NCBI GenBank assembly: GCA_946497585.1 | Contig: CAMMLF010000014.1 | Span: 1 to 19,175, forward strand | Direction of reading: 5' to 3' | DNA length: 19,175 nucleotides | DNA from: an uncultured Clostridium sp. | GTDB lineage: Bacteria > Bacillota > Clostridia > TANB77 > CAG-508 | Shown: one piece after another, positions 1 through 6,497 of the stretch | Layout: the number at the start of each line of letters is the position of its first letter | Position numbering within the stretch: position 1 is the stretch's first letter | Made by a program: the position numbers and the translations under genes | The notes under the pieces: model-generated | What the model saw: only the letters and a program-made list of their open reading frames with translations | Told to the model about the DNA's origin: nothing | Database searches by the model: none

Positions 1-1
1 T

Positions 2-751
2 TACTCATTTTTAGCATGGGTTGTAGAAGTAATAAATTGCTCAATAGTAGACAAAAAGATAGTAAATAGAGGATTTCTAATTAGTCCAATTTGCCCTATA
101 TATGGTTGTGGAGCTATTATTATAACTTTAGCTCTATCAAACTATAAAGACGATTGGTTTGTCGTTTTTTGCATGGCTGTCATACTTTGTGGTACTCTTG
201 AATATATAACCAGTTGGTTAATGGAAAAGTTATTTCATGCAAGATGGTGGGATTATAGTCAGTATAAATTTAATATAAATGGAAGAATATGCTTAGAAAC
301 AATGATTCCATTTGGAATACTAGGATTACTTATTATATATATATTAAATCCATTTTTTTATAATTTGTTAAAGTATATACCATCAAATATATCTAACATA
401 ATAAGCTTAGTATTATTTATTATACTAATAGTAGATGTAATTATATCATTTAAAGTAATTTCAAAGGTTACATCAACTGTAAAAAATGTAGCTTCTCAAA
501 ATAAAAAAGATGATACATATGAAATAACAAGTAAAGCGAGGGAAATACTTAAATCTAACTGGAAAGGTAGAAGACTATTAGATGCGTTTCCTAATTTAGA
601 AACTATAAAAGAAAAAGTAAAAAAAGTGGCAAGTGATACAGCAGATAAAGGAAAAAAAGCGGTAGAAATAAGTAAAAAAGCAATTGAAAAAGGAAAAGAA
701 GTAGCAAATAAAAAGATAGAAATTAATAGAAAAAATAAAAATAATAAATAA
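2..751 (+). CDS. CmpB-like membrane protein (putative ABC-transporter type IV, PF06541), 5' truncated
   Basis: The reading frame is open from base 2, so the start lies outside the window and about 249 residues are visible. The family signature is clear: a Trp-Val-Val-Glu-Val segment, then NRGFL, then PICPIYGCGA, all upstream of the first internal ATG (173). After it come EYITSWLMEKLFHARWWDYS and the FNINGRIC motif. There are about four or five membrane segments, ending near base 470. The last ~70 residues are a soluble Lys/Ala/Glu-rich helix (from about base 540), preceded by the family's GRRLLDAFPN motif. Proteins of this family are annotated as putative ABC-transporter membrane components, but I know of no established biochemical role. 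The next gene begins 31 bp downstream on the same strand, suggesting co-transcription. Starting at the ATG at 173 would cut the conserved domain in half and is unlikely to be right. Confidence 0.85.
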   Translation, partial: YSFLAWVVEVINCSIVDKKIVNRGFLISPICPIYGCGAIIITLALSNYKDDWFVVFCMAVILCGTLEYITSWLMEKLFHARWWDYSQYKFNINGRICLETMIPFGILGLLIIYILNPFFYNLLKYIPSNISNIISLVLFIILIVDVIISFKVISKVTSTVKNVASQNKKDDTYEITSKAREILKSNWKGRRLLDAFPNLETIKEKVKKVASDTADKGKKAVEISKKAIEKGKEVANKKIEINRKNKNNK

Positions 752-782
752 TAGATAAAAAATAATTTAGGTAAAAAATAAT

Positions 783-1850
783 ATGGAAAATAAAAATTTT
801 TTTATAAATATAATAAGAAAGATAAAAAGTATAAATCCAAAAATAAAAATAAGCATTGTAATATCAATAACAGTTATTATTATTGTACTAGTACTTACTG
901 TAATAATAATTAGTGATATGCAAAAGCAAAAATATGTAGTCTATAATGGAAAAAATATTAATGAGGAAAAATATCCTGGATATAAAGCTTTAATAGACGA
1001 ATTAAAAAATAAACATCCTAATTGGACCTTTACTCTTTTTTACACAAAATTAGATTGGAACGATGTTATTTCAAATGAAGGACACTCAGATACAAGAACT
1101 AATCCATTAAACCTCATACCAGACTACTCAGAATATCCTGAAAATTGGGTATGTGAAATAGATAAAGATAAAACATTTGATAACGGACATTGGCTATGTG
1201 CATCTAATATTGCAATAGCACACCAAATGGACCCTAGAAATATATTAAATGAAGAAAACGTATTTCAATTTAAAGAGTTAAACTATACAGAAGGAGCTTA
1301 CACATCAGAAGGAATAAGCTATATAACAACAAATACATTTTTAGAAGGTGAAAGTATTGCAAACACCTTAATTAAGGCATGTGAAACAGCAAATATAGAC
1401 CCATATTTTGTAGCTTCAAGACTAATTCAAGAACAAGGAAAAGAAGGAACAACACTTTCTAAAGGATATGAATATAATGGAGTAGTAGTATATAATCCAT
1501 TTAATATAAAAGCGAGTGGTAATTCAGTAAAAGAAATACTAACAAATTCAGCAAAATATGCATATGAACAAGGTTGGGACTCGCTAGAAAAAGCACTACT
1601 TGGAGGAATTAACTTTGTAAAAGAAGGGTATATAAATGTTGGACAAAACACTTTATATTTACAAAAATTCGATGTAGTGGACTATAACAGAGACGAAAAT
1701 TTATATCAGCACCAATATATGCAAAATCTATTTGCACCTGAATCAGAAGCTTCTAATATGAAAGAAATATATGAAAATTCAAATAGCGTGGATGGAAATT
1801 ATAACTTTATTATCCCTTTGTATGAGAATATGCCAACGGAAATACAATAA
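783..1850 (+). CDS. Membrane-anchored N-acetylglucosaminidase (peptidoglycan hydrolase, glucosaminidase family)
   Basis: This 355-residue protein has a basic N-terminus, then one hydrophobic segment at about residues 22-46, most likely an uncleaved signal anchor. An extracellular domain follows. It begins with YPGYKALIDELKNKHPNWTF, a sequence typical of clostridial LytB/GH73-like endo-beta-N-acetylglucosaminidases. The C-terminal half carries the glucosaminidase fold. In SRLIQEQGKEGT, Glu217 is the best candidate for the catalytic acid, and NPFNIKASG and the later KEGYINVGQNTLYLQKF match the family's conserved tail. The likely reaction is cleavage of the GlcNAc-MurNAc bond in the cell wall during growth or cell separation. 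No SH3, LysM or choline-binding repeats are present, so retention at the wall would rely on the membrane anchor. The ribosome site is weak (AGGTAAAA), which fits translation downstream of the preceding gene. A palindromic repeat follows the stop. Confidence 0.85.
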   Translation: MENKNFFINIIRKIKSINPKIKISIVISITVIIIVLVLTVIIISDMQKQKYVVYNGKNINEEKYPGYKALIDELKNKHPNWTFTLFYTKLDWNDVISNEGHSDTRTNPLNLIPDYSEYPENWVCEIDKDKTFDNGHWLCASNIAIAHQMDPRNILNEENVFQFKELNYTEGAYTSEGISYITTNTFLEGESIANTLIKACETANIDPYFVASRLIQEQGKEGTTLSKGYEYNGVVVYNPFNIKASGNSVKEILTNSAKYAYEQGWDSLEKALLGGINFVKEGYINVGQNTLYLQKFDVVDYNRDENLYQHQYMQNLFAPESEASNMKEIYENSNSVDGNYNFIIPLYENMPTEIQ

Positions 1851-1861
1851 TTTTTAAAATT

Positions 1862-1917
1862 TGGGACGGACCTTTTTGTGAAATATTTTACAAAAAGGTC
1901 CGTTCTCAACTGAAAAT
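1862..1917. repeat. Type A palindromic intergenic repeat; long hairpin
   Basis: Arms ACGGACCTTTTTGT (1866-1879) and ACAAAAAGGTCCGT (1890-1903) are perfectly complementary over 14 bp. With G-T pairs the stem extends to about 20 bp (1863-1906). The inner part is a near-palindrome, TGTGAAAT/ATTTTACA. The right flank (CAACTGAAAA) matches the flank of the copies at 6457 and 9059. The hairpin lies just after the glucosaminidase stop and before the oxidoreductase, so it may act as a transcript 3' end or mRNA stabiliser. No downstream T-run is present, so a classical intrinsic terminator is not shown. Confidence 0.85.
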
Positions 1918-1994
1918 ATCTATCCTAAAAAATGAATAAAAACAAAAATATAAAAGATAATAATTAATAGCATAAATTTAAAGGAGATATAAAT

Positions 1995-3467
1995 ATGAAT
2001 TCATTGTGGATAGACGAAACTGAAAAAATAAATTCAAATGGAGAGTTAAGCGAGGATACAAGTGCTGATGTATGCATTATCGGAGCAGGCATTAGTGGGA
2101 TAACTTTAAGTTATTATTTGACGAAAAAAGGATATAAAACAATTGTAATTGAAAGAAATGAAATTGGGCATGGAGTCACAGGACATACAACTGCAAAGAT
2201 AACATCTCAGCATGGTCTCACTTATCATTATTTATCAAATCAATATGGCATAAAGTTTGCAAAGAAATATTTTGAAGCAAATGAAGAAGCAATTAACAAT
2301 ATAGAAGAAATAATAAGAGAAAGTAATATTGATTGTGATTTTGAAAGAAAAGACAATTACATTTACACAATAAATGAAGAAAATATAGAGAAAATAGATG
2401 AAGAAGCGGAAAGTTTAAAATATATAAATATAAATGCAGAAAAAATAGAAAAATCAGATTTGCCATTTAAAATTCAAAAAGGAGTAGTTTTTAAAAATCA
2501 AGCACAATTCAATCCTCTAAAATATTTAGCAGGACTTACGAAATACATTTTAAATAAAGGCGGAAGGGTATATACAAATTCGTTGTGCACTGATATTAAA
2601 AGAAAAAACGAGGAGTATGAAGTTTATGCAAATGGACATAAAGTGTATGCAAAATATGTGGTACTAGCAAGTCAATATCCATTTTTAAAAATTCCAGGAT
2701 TTTATTTTGCAAAAATGTATCAAGCATCATCATATGTAATAGGAATAAAAACAAAAGAAAAATTGCCGAAAGATATGTACTTAAGTATAGATGAGCCAAA
2801 TTTTTCTTTTAGAACTGCTGGAGATATCTTAATGATTGGAGGAGCAGGGCATAAAACCGGTTCAAAAGTAGATTATAACGAAACTTATGGCGTATTAGAG
2901 AAAAAGGCAAGGGAATTATATCCAGATTGTGAGATAAAATATAAATGGTCAACAAGAGATGCAATTTCGCTTGATAAAATACCTTATATAGGAGAATACT
3001 CAAGCCTAATGCCTAACTTATACGTTATGACAGGATTTAATAAATGGGGAATGACATCATCAAATGTAGCAGCAAATATAATTGCAGACAAAATTACTGG
3101 TGGGGCAAGCATATATGAAGAAATATTTAAATCAACAAGATTTAAACCAATTACAAATAAAGACGAAATGAAAAACATGTTAGTAGATAGTACAAAATCA
3201 CTTGTATTAGACAGAATAAAAGCAGAAAATATAGAAACAGATGACATAAAACCAGGTTCAGGAGCAGTTGTAGATTTAGAGGGAAGCAAAGTAGGAGTGT
3301 ATAAAGACGAAAATGGAAAGCCACATTTTATTAAGCCTGTTTGCACTCATTTGGGATGCATATTAGAATGGAATGATGCAGATAAAACTTGGGACTGTCC
3401 ATGCCATGGCTCAAGATATGATAAATATGGAAAAAATATTTATGGTCCGGCTACTAAGAATTTGTAG
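1995..3467 (+). CDS. FAD-dependent oxidoreductase with C-terminal Rieske [2Fe-2S] domain
   Basis: This 490-residue cytoplasmic protein starts with a Rossmann FAD-binding motif, IIGAGISG (G30, G32, G35), with Glu53 of IERNE as the likely ribose-binding acid. The body resembles glycine/D-amino-acid oxidases (DAO fold): the segment HGVTGHTTAKIT is typical, and a second FAD contact region lies near SLMPNLYVMTGFNKWGMTSS. Residues ~415-490 are a Rieske domain with CTHLGC (C450, H452, C455) and CPCHGS (C468, C470, H471), so all four cluster ligands and both disulfide cysteines are present. B. subtilis YhfW has the same architecture. Electron donor and substrate are unknown. The protein stops at GPATKNL, slightly short of the usual end, and its last codons lie in a hairpin shared with the convergent gene. 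Start: ATG with AAAGGAGAT 7 nt upstream. Confidence 0.9.
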   Translation: MNSLWIDETEKINSNGELSEDTSADVCIIGAGISGITLSYYLTKKGYKTIVIERNEIGHGVTGHTTAKITSQHGLTYHYLSNQYGIKFAKKYFEANEEAINNIEEIIRESNIDCDFERKDNYIYTINEENIEKIDEEAESLKYININAEKIEKSDLPFKIQKGVVFKNQAQFNPLKYLAGLTKYILNKGGRVYTNSLCTDIKRKNEEYEVYANGHKVYAKYVVLASQYPFLKIPGFYFAKMYQASSYVIGIKTKEKLPKDMYLSIDEPNFSFRTAGDILMIGGAGHKTGSKVDYNETYGVLEKKARELYPDCEIKYKWSTRDAISLDKIPYIGEYSSLMPNLYVMTGFNKWGMTSSNVAANIIADKITGGASIYEEIFKSTRFKPITNKDEMKNMLVDSTKSLVLDRIKAENIETDDIKPGSGAVVDLEGSKVGVYKDENGKPHFIKPVCTHLGCILEWNDADKTWDCPCHGSRYDKYGKNIYGPATKNL

Positions 3468-3471
3468 CCGG
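3447..3471. terminator. Hairpin across the overlapping 3' ends of two convergent genes
   Basis: CCGGCTAC (3447-3454) and GTAGCCGG (3464-3471) form a perfect 8-bp GC-rich stem with a 9-nt loop. The stop codons of both convergent genes lie inside it: TAG at 3465-3467 on plus, and the complement of 3454-3456 on minus. The structure is readable on both strands and probably marks both transcript ends. Neither side has a strong T-run, so the termination role is inferred from position and structure. Confidence 0.55.
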
Positions 3472-3795
3472 CAACATATAATCAACAATTGCATAAACTA
3501 AAGCACCAAGTAGTGCAGCAATCCAAGATATACCATAACCTGTAACTACATATTGAACAACATACAAAGTAATTGCGCATAATACAAAACCTATTATTCC
3601 TTTAACAATTGGATGAGTAAATAATGCAGTAAAAGTGCTAATTACAAAATCAAACACAGTTAAAAGAAGTATTGCAAGAGCAACCATCCATATGCTTGAA
3701 GCGGTAAAACCAGGAGTGAAAAAAGCAGTTATACCTAAAACAATAATAGCTGTAATAAGCCTTCCAACAAATTGCGGAATTTTATTTCTATTCAT
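3454..3795 (-). CDS. Small holin-like membrane protein (PF04020 / YvlD-type, 'phage holin family')
   Basis: The protein is 113 residues from MNRNKIPQFVGRLI to the end at PATNS. I chose this ATG (complement of 3793-3795) because AAGGAAGG lies 6 nt upstream. A longer reading frame would place the start inside the ribosome site. Four hydrophobic segments are visible: about residues 12-30, 36-57, 63-85 and 91-107. The IPQFVGRLI start followed by ITAFFTPGF is the recognisable signature of the clostridial 'phage holin family' or YvlD-like proteins. Despite the name, these are usually ordinary chromosomal genes with unknown function, and there are no phage genes nearby. The 3' end overlaps the FAD/Rieske gene by 14 bp in convergent orientation. 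Confidence 0.8.
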   Translation of the reverse strand: MNRNKIPQFVGRLITAIIVLGITAFFTPGFTASSIWMVALAILLLTVFDFVISTFTALFTHPIVKGIIGFVLCAITLYVVQYVVTGYGISWIAALLGALVYAIVDYMLPATNS

Positions 3796-3821
3796 ACTAA
3801 ACCTTCCTTTCAAAAAAATAA

Positions 3822-3851
3822 ATCATATTCATTGAGATTCAACATATGCAA
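3822..3851 (-). promoter_or_regulatory. Candidate promoter for the holin-like gene
   Basis: On the minus strand a good -10, TATGAT (complement of 3822-3827), is preceded after 18 bp by a weak -35, TTGCAT (complement of 3846-3851). The predicted transcript start is about 20 nt upstream of the start codon's ribosome site. The -35 matches consensus at only three positions, so this call is tentative. Confidence 0.35.
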
Positions 3852-4110
3852 AAGTTTCAAACTCAATAAAATTATTTATTCTAATTATTTCCAAAATAAA
3901 TATAAATATACAAATCTTAAAAAAATAAAGCTCATTTTATGAGAGAAGGAGCAAAAAAAATTAAGTATAAAATAAATATTCATAGAAAAATAGGAAATAC
4001 TATAAACAAACGAATTACAAATTTTATATTGAAAACTGAATTTAATACAAAATGAGAATATTTCTAGTGTAAAAGAATTTTAATTTGTAAATAGCAAGAA
4101 GGGAGCATAT
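3828..4110. other. AT-rich divergent intergenic spacer, no gene seen
   Basis: This stretch of about 280 bases separates the minus-strand holin-like gene from the plus-strand YetF-family gene. It must hold a promoter for the latter, but I could not pick one with confidence. A TTGAAA at 4029 has no matching -10 at standard spacing. No structured RNA, palindromic repeat or convincing small gene was seen. A 38-codon Lys-rich frame (3939-4055) lacks a ribosome site. Confidence 0.5.
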
Positions 4111-4803
4111 ATGTTAGTTAATTTTGTAAGAGCAATTATTATTTATATAATAGTGTTAGTAGTTATGAGACTAATGGGAAAAAGAGAAATAGGACAACTA
4201 CAACCATTCGAACTTGTAATATCAATAATGATTGCCGACTTAGCATCAATTCCAATGACTGATACTGGAGTGCCAATATTCAATGGCATAGTACCAATAC
4301 TTGGACTTCTTGCAATGCACTTGTTAATTACAGTTTTAAACATAAAATCAGTAAGTATAAGAAAAATAACCTGTGGAAAGCCAACAATTTTGGTATATAG
4401 AGGAAAAATAGATGAAGAAGCTCTAAAAAAAGAAAGATTTACAGTAAGTGAACTTCAAGAAAGATTAAGAGGAAAAGATGTATTTAATCTAGGAGATGTA
4501 GAATATGCCATATTAGAAACAAATGGAGAAGTTTCAGTAATTCAAAAACCAAATAAAAGAAATACAATACCAGAAGATTTTAACATAGAACCTGACTATG
4601 AAGGTCTACCATATGATTTAATCGTTGATGGAAAAATAATGTACGAAAACTTAAGCAAAATCGGAAAAGATGAAAAATGGCTACAAAAGCAAATTGTAAA
4701 ATTTAAAACAACACCAGAAAATGTTTTAATAGCAACAATGGATGGTAAAGGAAATTTCTTTTGTCAAAATAAGACTGAAAAAAGAAAGAAGCGGAAATGG
4801 TAA
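4111..4803 (+). CDS. YetF-family (DUF421) membrane protein
   Basis: This 230-residue protein carries the hallmark N-terminal sequence RLMGKREIGQLQPFELVI directly after the first membrane segment (about residues 5-20). Two more membrane segments follow (about 35-52 and 58-78). A cytosolic domain of about 130 residues contains KPTILVYRGKI, the LRGKDVFNLGDVEYAILETNG motif spread over residues ~118-138, and a YDLIVDGKI repeat region. B. subtilis YetF, YdfS and YrbG have this layout. The family is linked to spore or membrane functions, but its molecular activity is not established. The Lys/Arg-rich tail (KTEKRKKRKW) is unusual but short. AAGAAGGGAG sits 6 nt before the ATG. A DUF4363 gene follows in the same direction, a pairing I recognise from other Clostridia, although here a triple repeat cluster lies between them. 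Confidence 0.88.
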   Translation: MLVNFVRAIIIYIIVLVVMRLMGKREIGQLQPFELVISIMIADLASIPMTDTGVPIFNGIVPILGLLAMHLLITVLNIKSVSIRKITCGKPTILVYRGKIDEEALKKERFTVSELQERLRGKDVFNLGDVEYAILETNGEVSVIQKPNKRNTIPEDFNIEPDYEGLPYDLIVDGKIMYENLSKIGKDEKWLQKQIVKFKTTPENVLIATMDGKGNFFCQNKTEKRKKRKW

Positions 4804-4820
4804 ATAAGAATATGGAAATC

Positions 4821-4905
4821 GTGTCAATAGGGACACTCCTTTTTGTCAATAGGGACGCCCCTTTTTGACACTATCGTGTCAATGAAGGGACGTCCCTATT
4901 GACAG
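4821..4905. repeat. Type B palindromic repeat, three adjacent units
   Basis: Three related units follow one another: TGTCAATAGGGACACTCC (from 4822), TGTCAATAGGGACGCCCC running to TTTTTGACAC (4844-4871), and TGTCAATGAAGGGACGTCCC to TATTGACA (4877-4904). The last contains the perfect palindrome GGGACGTCCC (4887-4896). GTCAATAGGGACG (4845-4857) pairs exactly with CGTCCCTATTGAC (4891-4903), so alternative long hairpins can form. GACAC-TATC-GTGTC (4867-4880) is another small hairpin at the unit junction. The cluster lies between the YetF-family gene and the DUF4363 gene. Confidence 0.88.
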
Positions 4906-4931
4906 CAAAATTTAAATTAAAGGAGTAAAAA

Positions 4932-5321
4932 ATGAGAAGAGAAGCTGTAATTACTATATTAATCATATTAGTAATAATAATTGGCGAATATTTGACTCAA
5001 AGGTATTCAGAGGAAACTTTAGGAGGAGTACAGGACTCATTAGGAGAATTAAAAGAACAGATACTTAGTTCAGAAATTGAAGTAAGTGAATTAATAGACA
5101 AAACAAACCAAATTTATAATAAATGGGAAGAAGATAATGAATTATTATCTTACTATTTGGAGCATGATGAGTTAGAAAAAGTAAACACTCAAATTGTATT
5201 AGTAAGAGGATTTTTAGAATCAGATACACCTGAGGACTCAATACCTGAAATAGAAGAAGGTATATATATATTAGAGCATATAAAAGAAAAGGAAAAGTTG
5301 AGTATTAAAAATGTATTCTAG
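4932..5321 (+). CDS. DUF4363 family protein, single membrane anchor
   Basis: The protein is 129 residues, with a short positive N-terminus (MRRE) and one hydrophobic segment (about residues 5-20). The rest is an acidic, mainly helical soluble part rich in Glu, Leu and Lys. The motif NKWEEDNELLSYYLEHDELEKV (split around residues 62-84) and the later FLESDTPEDSIPEIEEGIYILEHI are typical of DUF4363, a family of unknown function. Topology suggests an N-terminal anchor with the helical domain outside the membrane. It follows the YetF-family gene and probably works with it, an inference from conserved gene pairing. TTAAAGGAG lies 7 nt before the ATG. The TAG stop overlaps the first base of the next palindromic repeat. 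Confidence 0.8.
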   Translation: MRREAVITILIILVIIIGEYLTQRYSEETLGGVQDSLGELKEQILSSEIEVSELIDKTNQIYNKWEEDNELLSYYLEHDELEKVNTQIVLVRGFLESDTPEDSIPEIEEGIYILEHIKEKEKLSIKNVF

Positions 5322-5347
5322 TGTCAAGAGGCGACGCCCCCTGACAC
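5321..5347. repeat. Type B palindromic repeat between convergent genes; likely bidirectional 3' end
   Basis: GTGTCA and TGACAC form the ends of a hairpin whose inner part, GAGGCG/CGCCCC, pairs with mismatches. It fills the whole 27-bp space between the DUF4363 stop codon and the dapA stop codon, which face each other. This position suggests a shared transcript end for both strands. No T-run follows on either strand. Confidence 0.75.
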
Positions 5348-5348
5348 A

Positions 5349-6233
5349 TTATATCAACCTCATCTTTTTCATTTCATTTTCTAAAACAACCTTATTCTTG
5401 TCGGTTAATTCAACAAGAGGAAGTCTTGGATTTCCAAAATCATAGCCACCTAATTTCAAAGCATATTTAACTGGAATAGGATTTACCTCACAAAATAATG
5501 CGTTAATTAAACTTAAAGCTCTAAGTTGCATTTTTAAAGCCTCATCAAGTTTTCCATCAAAAAAATTTTGGCACATATCATGAGTATATTTAGGAGCTAC
5601 ATTTGATAAAACAGATATTACACCTAAACCACCCAAAGACATTATAGGTACAACTTGGTCATCATTTCCAGAATAAATATGTAAATTATCTCCACATAAC
5701 TCAGCTATTTTAGCAATTTGAGATATATTGCCACTTGCTTCTTTTATAGCCACTATATTAGGAATTTTAGAAAGTTCCAGACAAGTTTCAGGTAAAATAT
5801 TTACCCCTGTTCTACTAGCTACACTATATAAAATAATAGGAAGTTTTGTGCTAGAAGCAACAGCAGAATAATGAGCAATCAGACCACCTTGAGTTGTTTT
5901 GTTGTAATATGGAGTAACAACTAAACAACCATCTGCACCTACTTCTTCAGCATATTTACTCATAGCCATAGCTTGGGCAGTATTGTTTGAGCCAGTACCT
6001 GCAATTACAGGAACACGTTTTTTAACTACATCAACAACAAATTTAATAGCGTCTTTCCTTTCTTTTTCAGTCATTGTAGAAGATTCGCCAGTTGTTCCAC
6101 AAACAATAAGTGCGTCTACACCATTTTCAATTTGATTTTCAAGCATTTCCTCGAAAACTTTAAAATTAATACCATTCTCATCAAATGGAGTAGCAAGAGC
6201 TGTGCCACAGCCTTTAAAAATTATAGGTTTCAT
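5349..6233 (-). CDS. dapA: 4-hydroxy-tetrahydrodipicolinate synthase
   Basis: The 294-residue protein condenses pyruvate with aspartate semialdehyde, the first step of the lysine/diaminopimelate branch that feeds peptidoglycan synthesis. Active-site residues are in place: Thr47-Thr48 in CGTTGES, Tyr110 in TPYYNK, Tyr136, Arg141 in SRTG and the Schiff-base lysine Lys164 in AIKEASG. All are offset by three from E. coli DapA. The loop normally read as YNVPxRTG is YSVASRTG here, a mild deviation. I chose the ATG at 6231-6233 (MKPIIFKGCG) because GGAAAGGAG lies 8 nt upstream and the promoter lies at 6265-6293. A longer frame up to 6293 would begin at the promoter itself. The gene is alone on the minus strand, convergent with DUF4363 and divergent from the ATPase gene. 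Lysine-riboswitch features were not seen in the very short leader. Confidence 0.95.
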   Translation of the reverse strand: MKPIIFKGCGTALATPFDENGINFKVFEEMLENQIENGVDALIVCGTTGESSTMTEKERKDAIKFVVDVVKKRVPVIAGTGSNNTAQAMAMSKYAEEVGADGCLVVTPYYNKTTQGGLIAHYSAVASSTKLPIILYSVASRTGVNILPETCLELSKIPNIVAIKEASGNISQIAKIAELCGDNLHIYSGNDDQVVPIMSLGGLGVISVLSNVAPKYTHDMCQNFFDGKLDEALKMQLRALSLINALFCEVNPIPVKYALKLGGYDFGNPRLPLVELTDKNKVVLENEMKKMRLI

Positions 6234-6248
6234 ATAGAAACTCCTTTC

Positions 6249-6272
6249 CTTATAACAAAGATATGTTATAAG
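6249..6272. promoter_or_regulatory. Operator-like inverted repeat over the dapA -10 and transcript start
   Basis: CTTATAAC (6249-6256) and GTTATAAG (6265-6272) are perfect 8-bp inverted arms separated by 8 bp. The upstream arm, as read by dapA, contains the -10 hexamer, and the other arm abuts the ribosome site. The repeat could bind a dimeric repressor or form a small hairpin near the start of the mRNA. The function is inferred from position alone. Confidence 0.5.
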
Positions 6273-6293
6273 CTCAGTAATTATTACTTGCAA
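6265..6293 (-). promoter_or_regulatory. dapA promoter
   Basis: On the minus strand, -35 TTGCAA (6288-6293) and -10 TATAAC (complement of 6265-6270) are 17 bp apart. The hexamers match the consensus at four and five positions. The predicted start lies about 25 nt before the dapA ATG, which supports the shorter start at 6233. Confidence 0.6.
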
Positions 6294-6408
6294 ATTATGA
6301 AAGTAAAATAATTACCGTTTACATATAAGGATAATAAAACCAAGATTATAAATTATTATAATTCCAAAGTTTGCCTTAAAGTAACTAAACTAAATATATC
6401 ATAATTTA

Positions 6409-6437
6409 TTGACTTTATCAATCAATTAGACTAAAAT
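6409..6437 (+). promoter_or_regulatory. Promoter upstream of the P-type ATPase gene
   Basis: TTGACT (6409-6414) and TAAAAT (6432-6437) are separated by 17 bp, each one base off the consensus. The predicted transcript start is near 6444, giving a leader of about 54 nt before the ATG at 6498. The leader contains a half-copy of the type A repeat. It is too short for an M-box magnesium riboswitch, and no such motif was found. Confidence 0.6.
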
Positions 6438-6456
6438 TTAATTATAAAATTTTCGG

Positions 6457-6482
6457 TTTAGGATTGTCCCTAATTGAAAAAA
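6457..6482. repeat. Half-copy of type A repeat, upstream member of a direct pair flanking the ATPase gene
   Basis: TTTAGGATTGTCCCTAATTG followed by six A's. It matches the segment at 9059-9084 at 22 of 26 positions and also the right end of the copy at 1862. It lies inside the predicted leader of the ATPase transcript. Confidence 0.7.
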
Positions 6483-6497
6483 CAGAGAGGTAAATAA

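Noticed and set aside
3454..3795. Prophage remnant suggested by the holin-like gene
   Set aside because: No other phage gene is nearby and this family is commonly chromosomal in Clostridia.
3939..4055. Small Lys-rich frame of 38 codons in the 3.8-4.1 kb spacer
   Set aside because: No ribosome site precedes it, and its content is what AT-rich random sequence gives.
6234..6293. Upstream extension of dapA by 20 residues
   Set aside because: The extension begins at the -35 hexamer of the predicted promoter and lacks its own ribosome site. The ATG at 6233 has a strong one and gives the usual family length.
6438..6497. Magnesium (M-box) riboswitch before the ATPase gene
   Set aside because: The leader after the predicted promoter is only about 54 nt and none of the conserved M-box segments is visible upstream.
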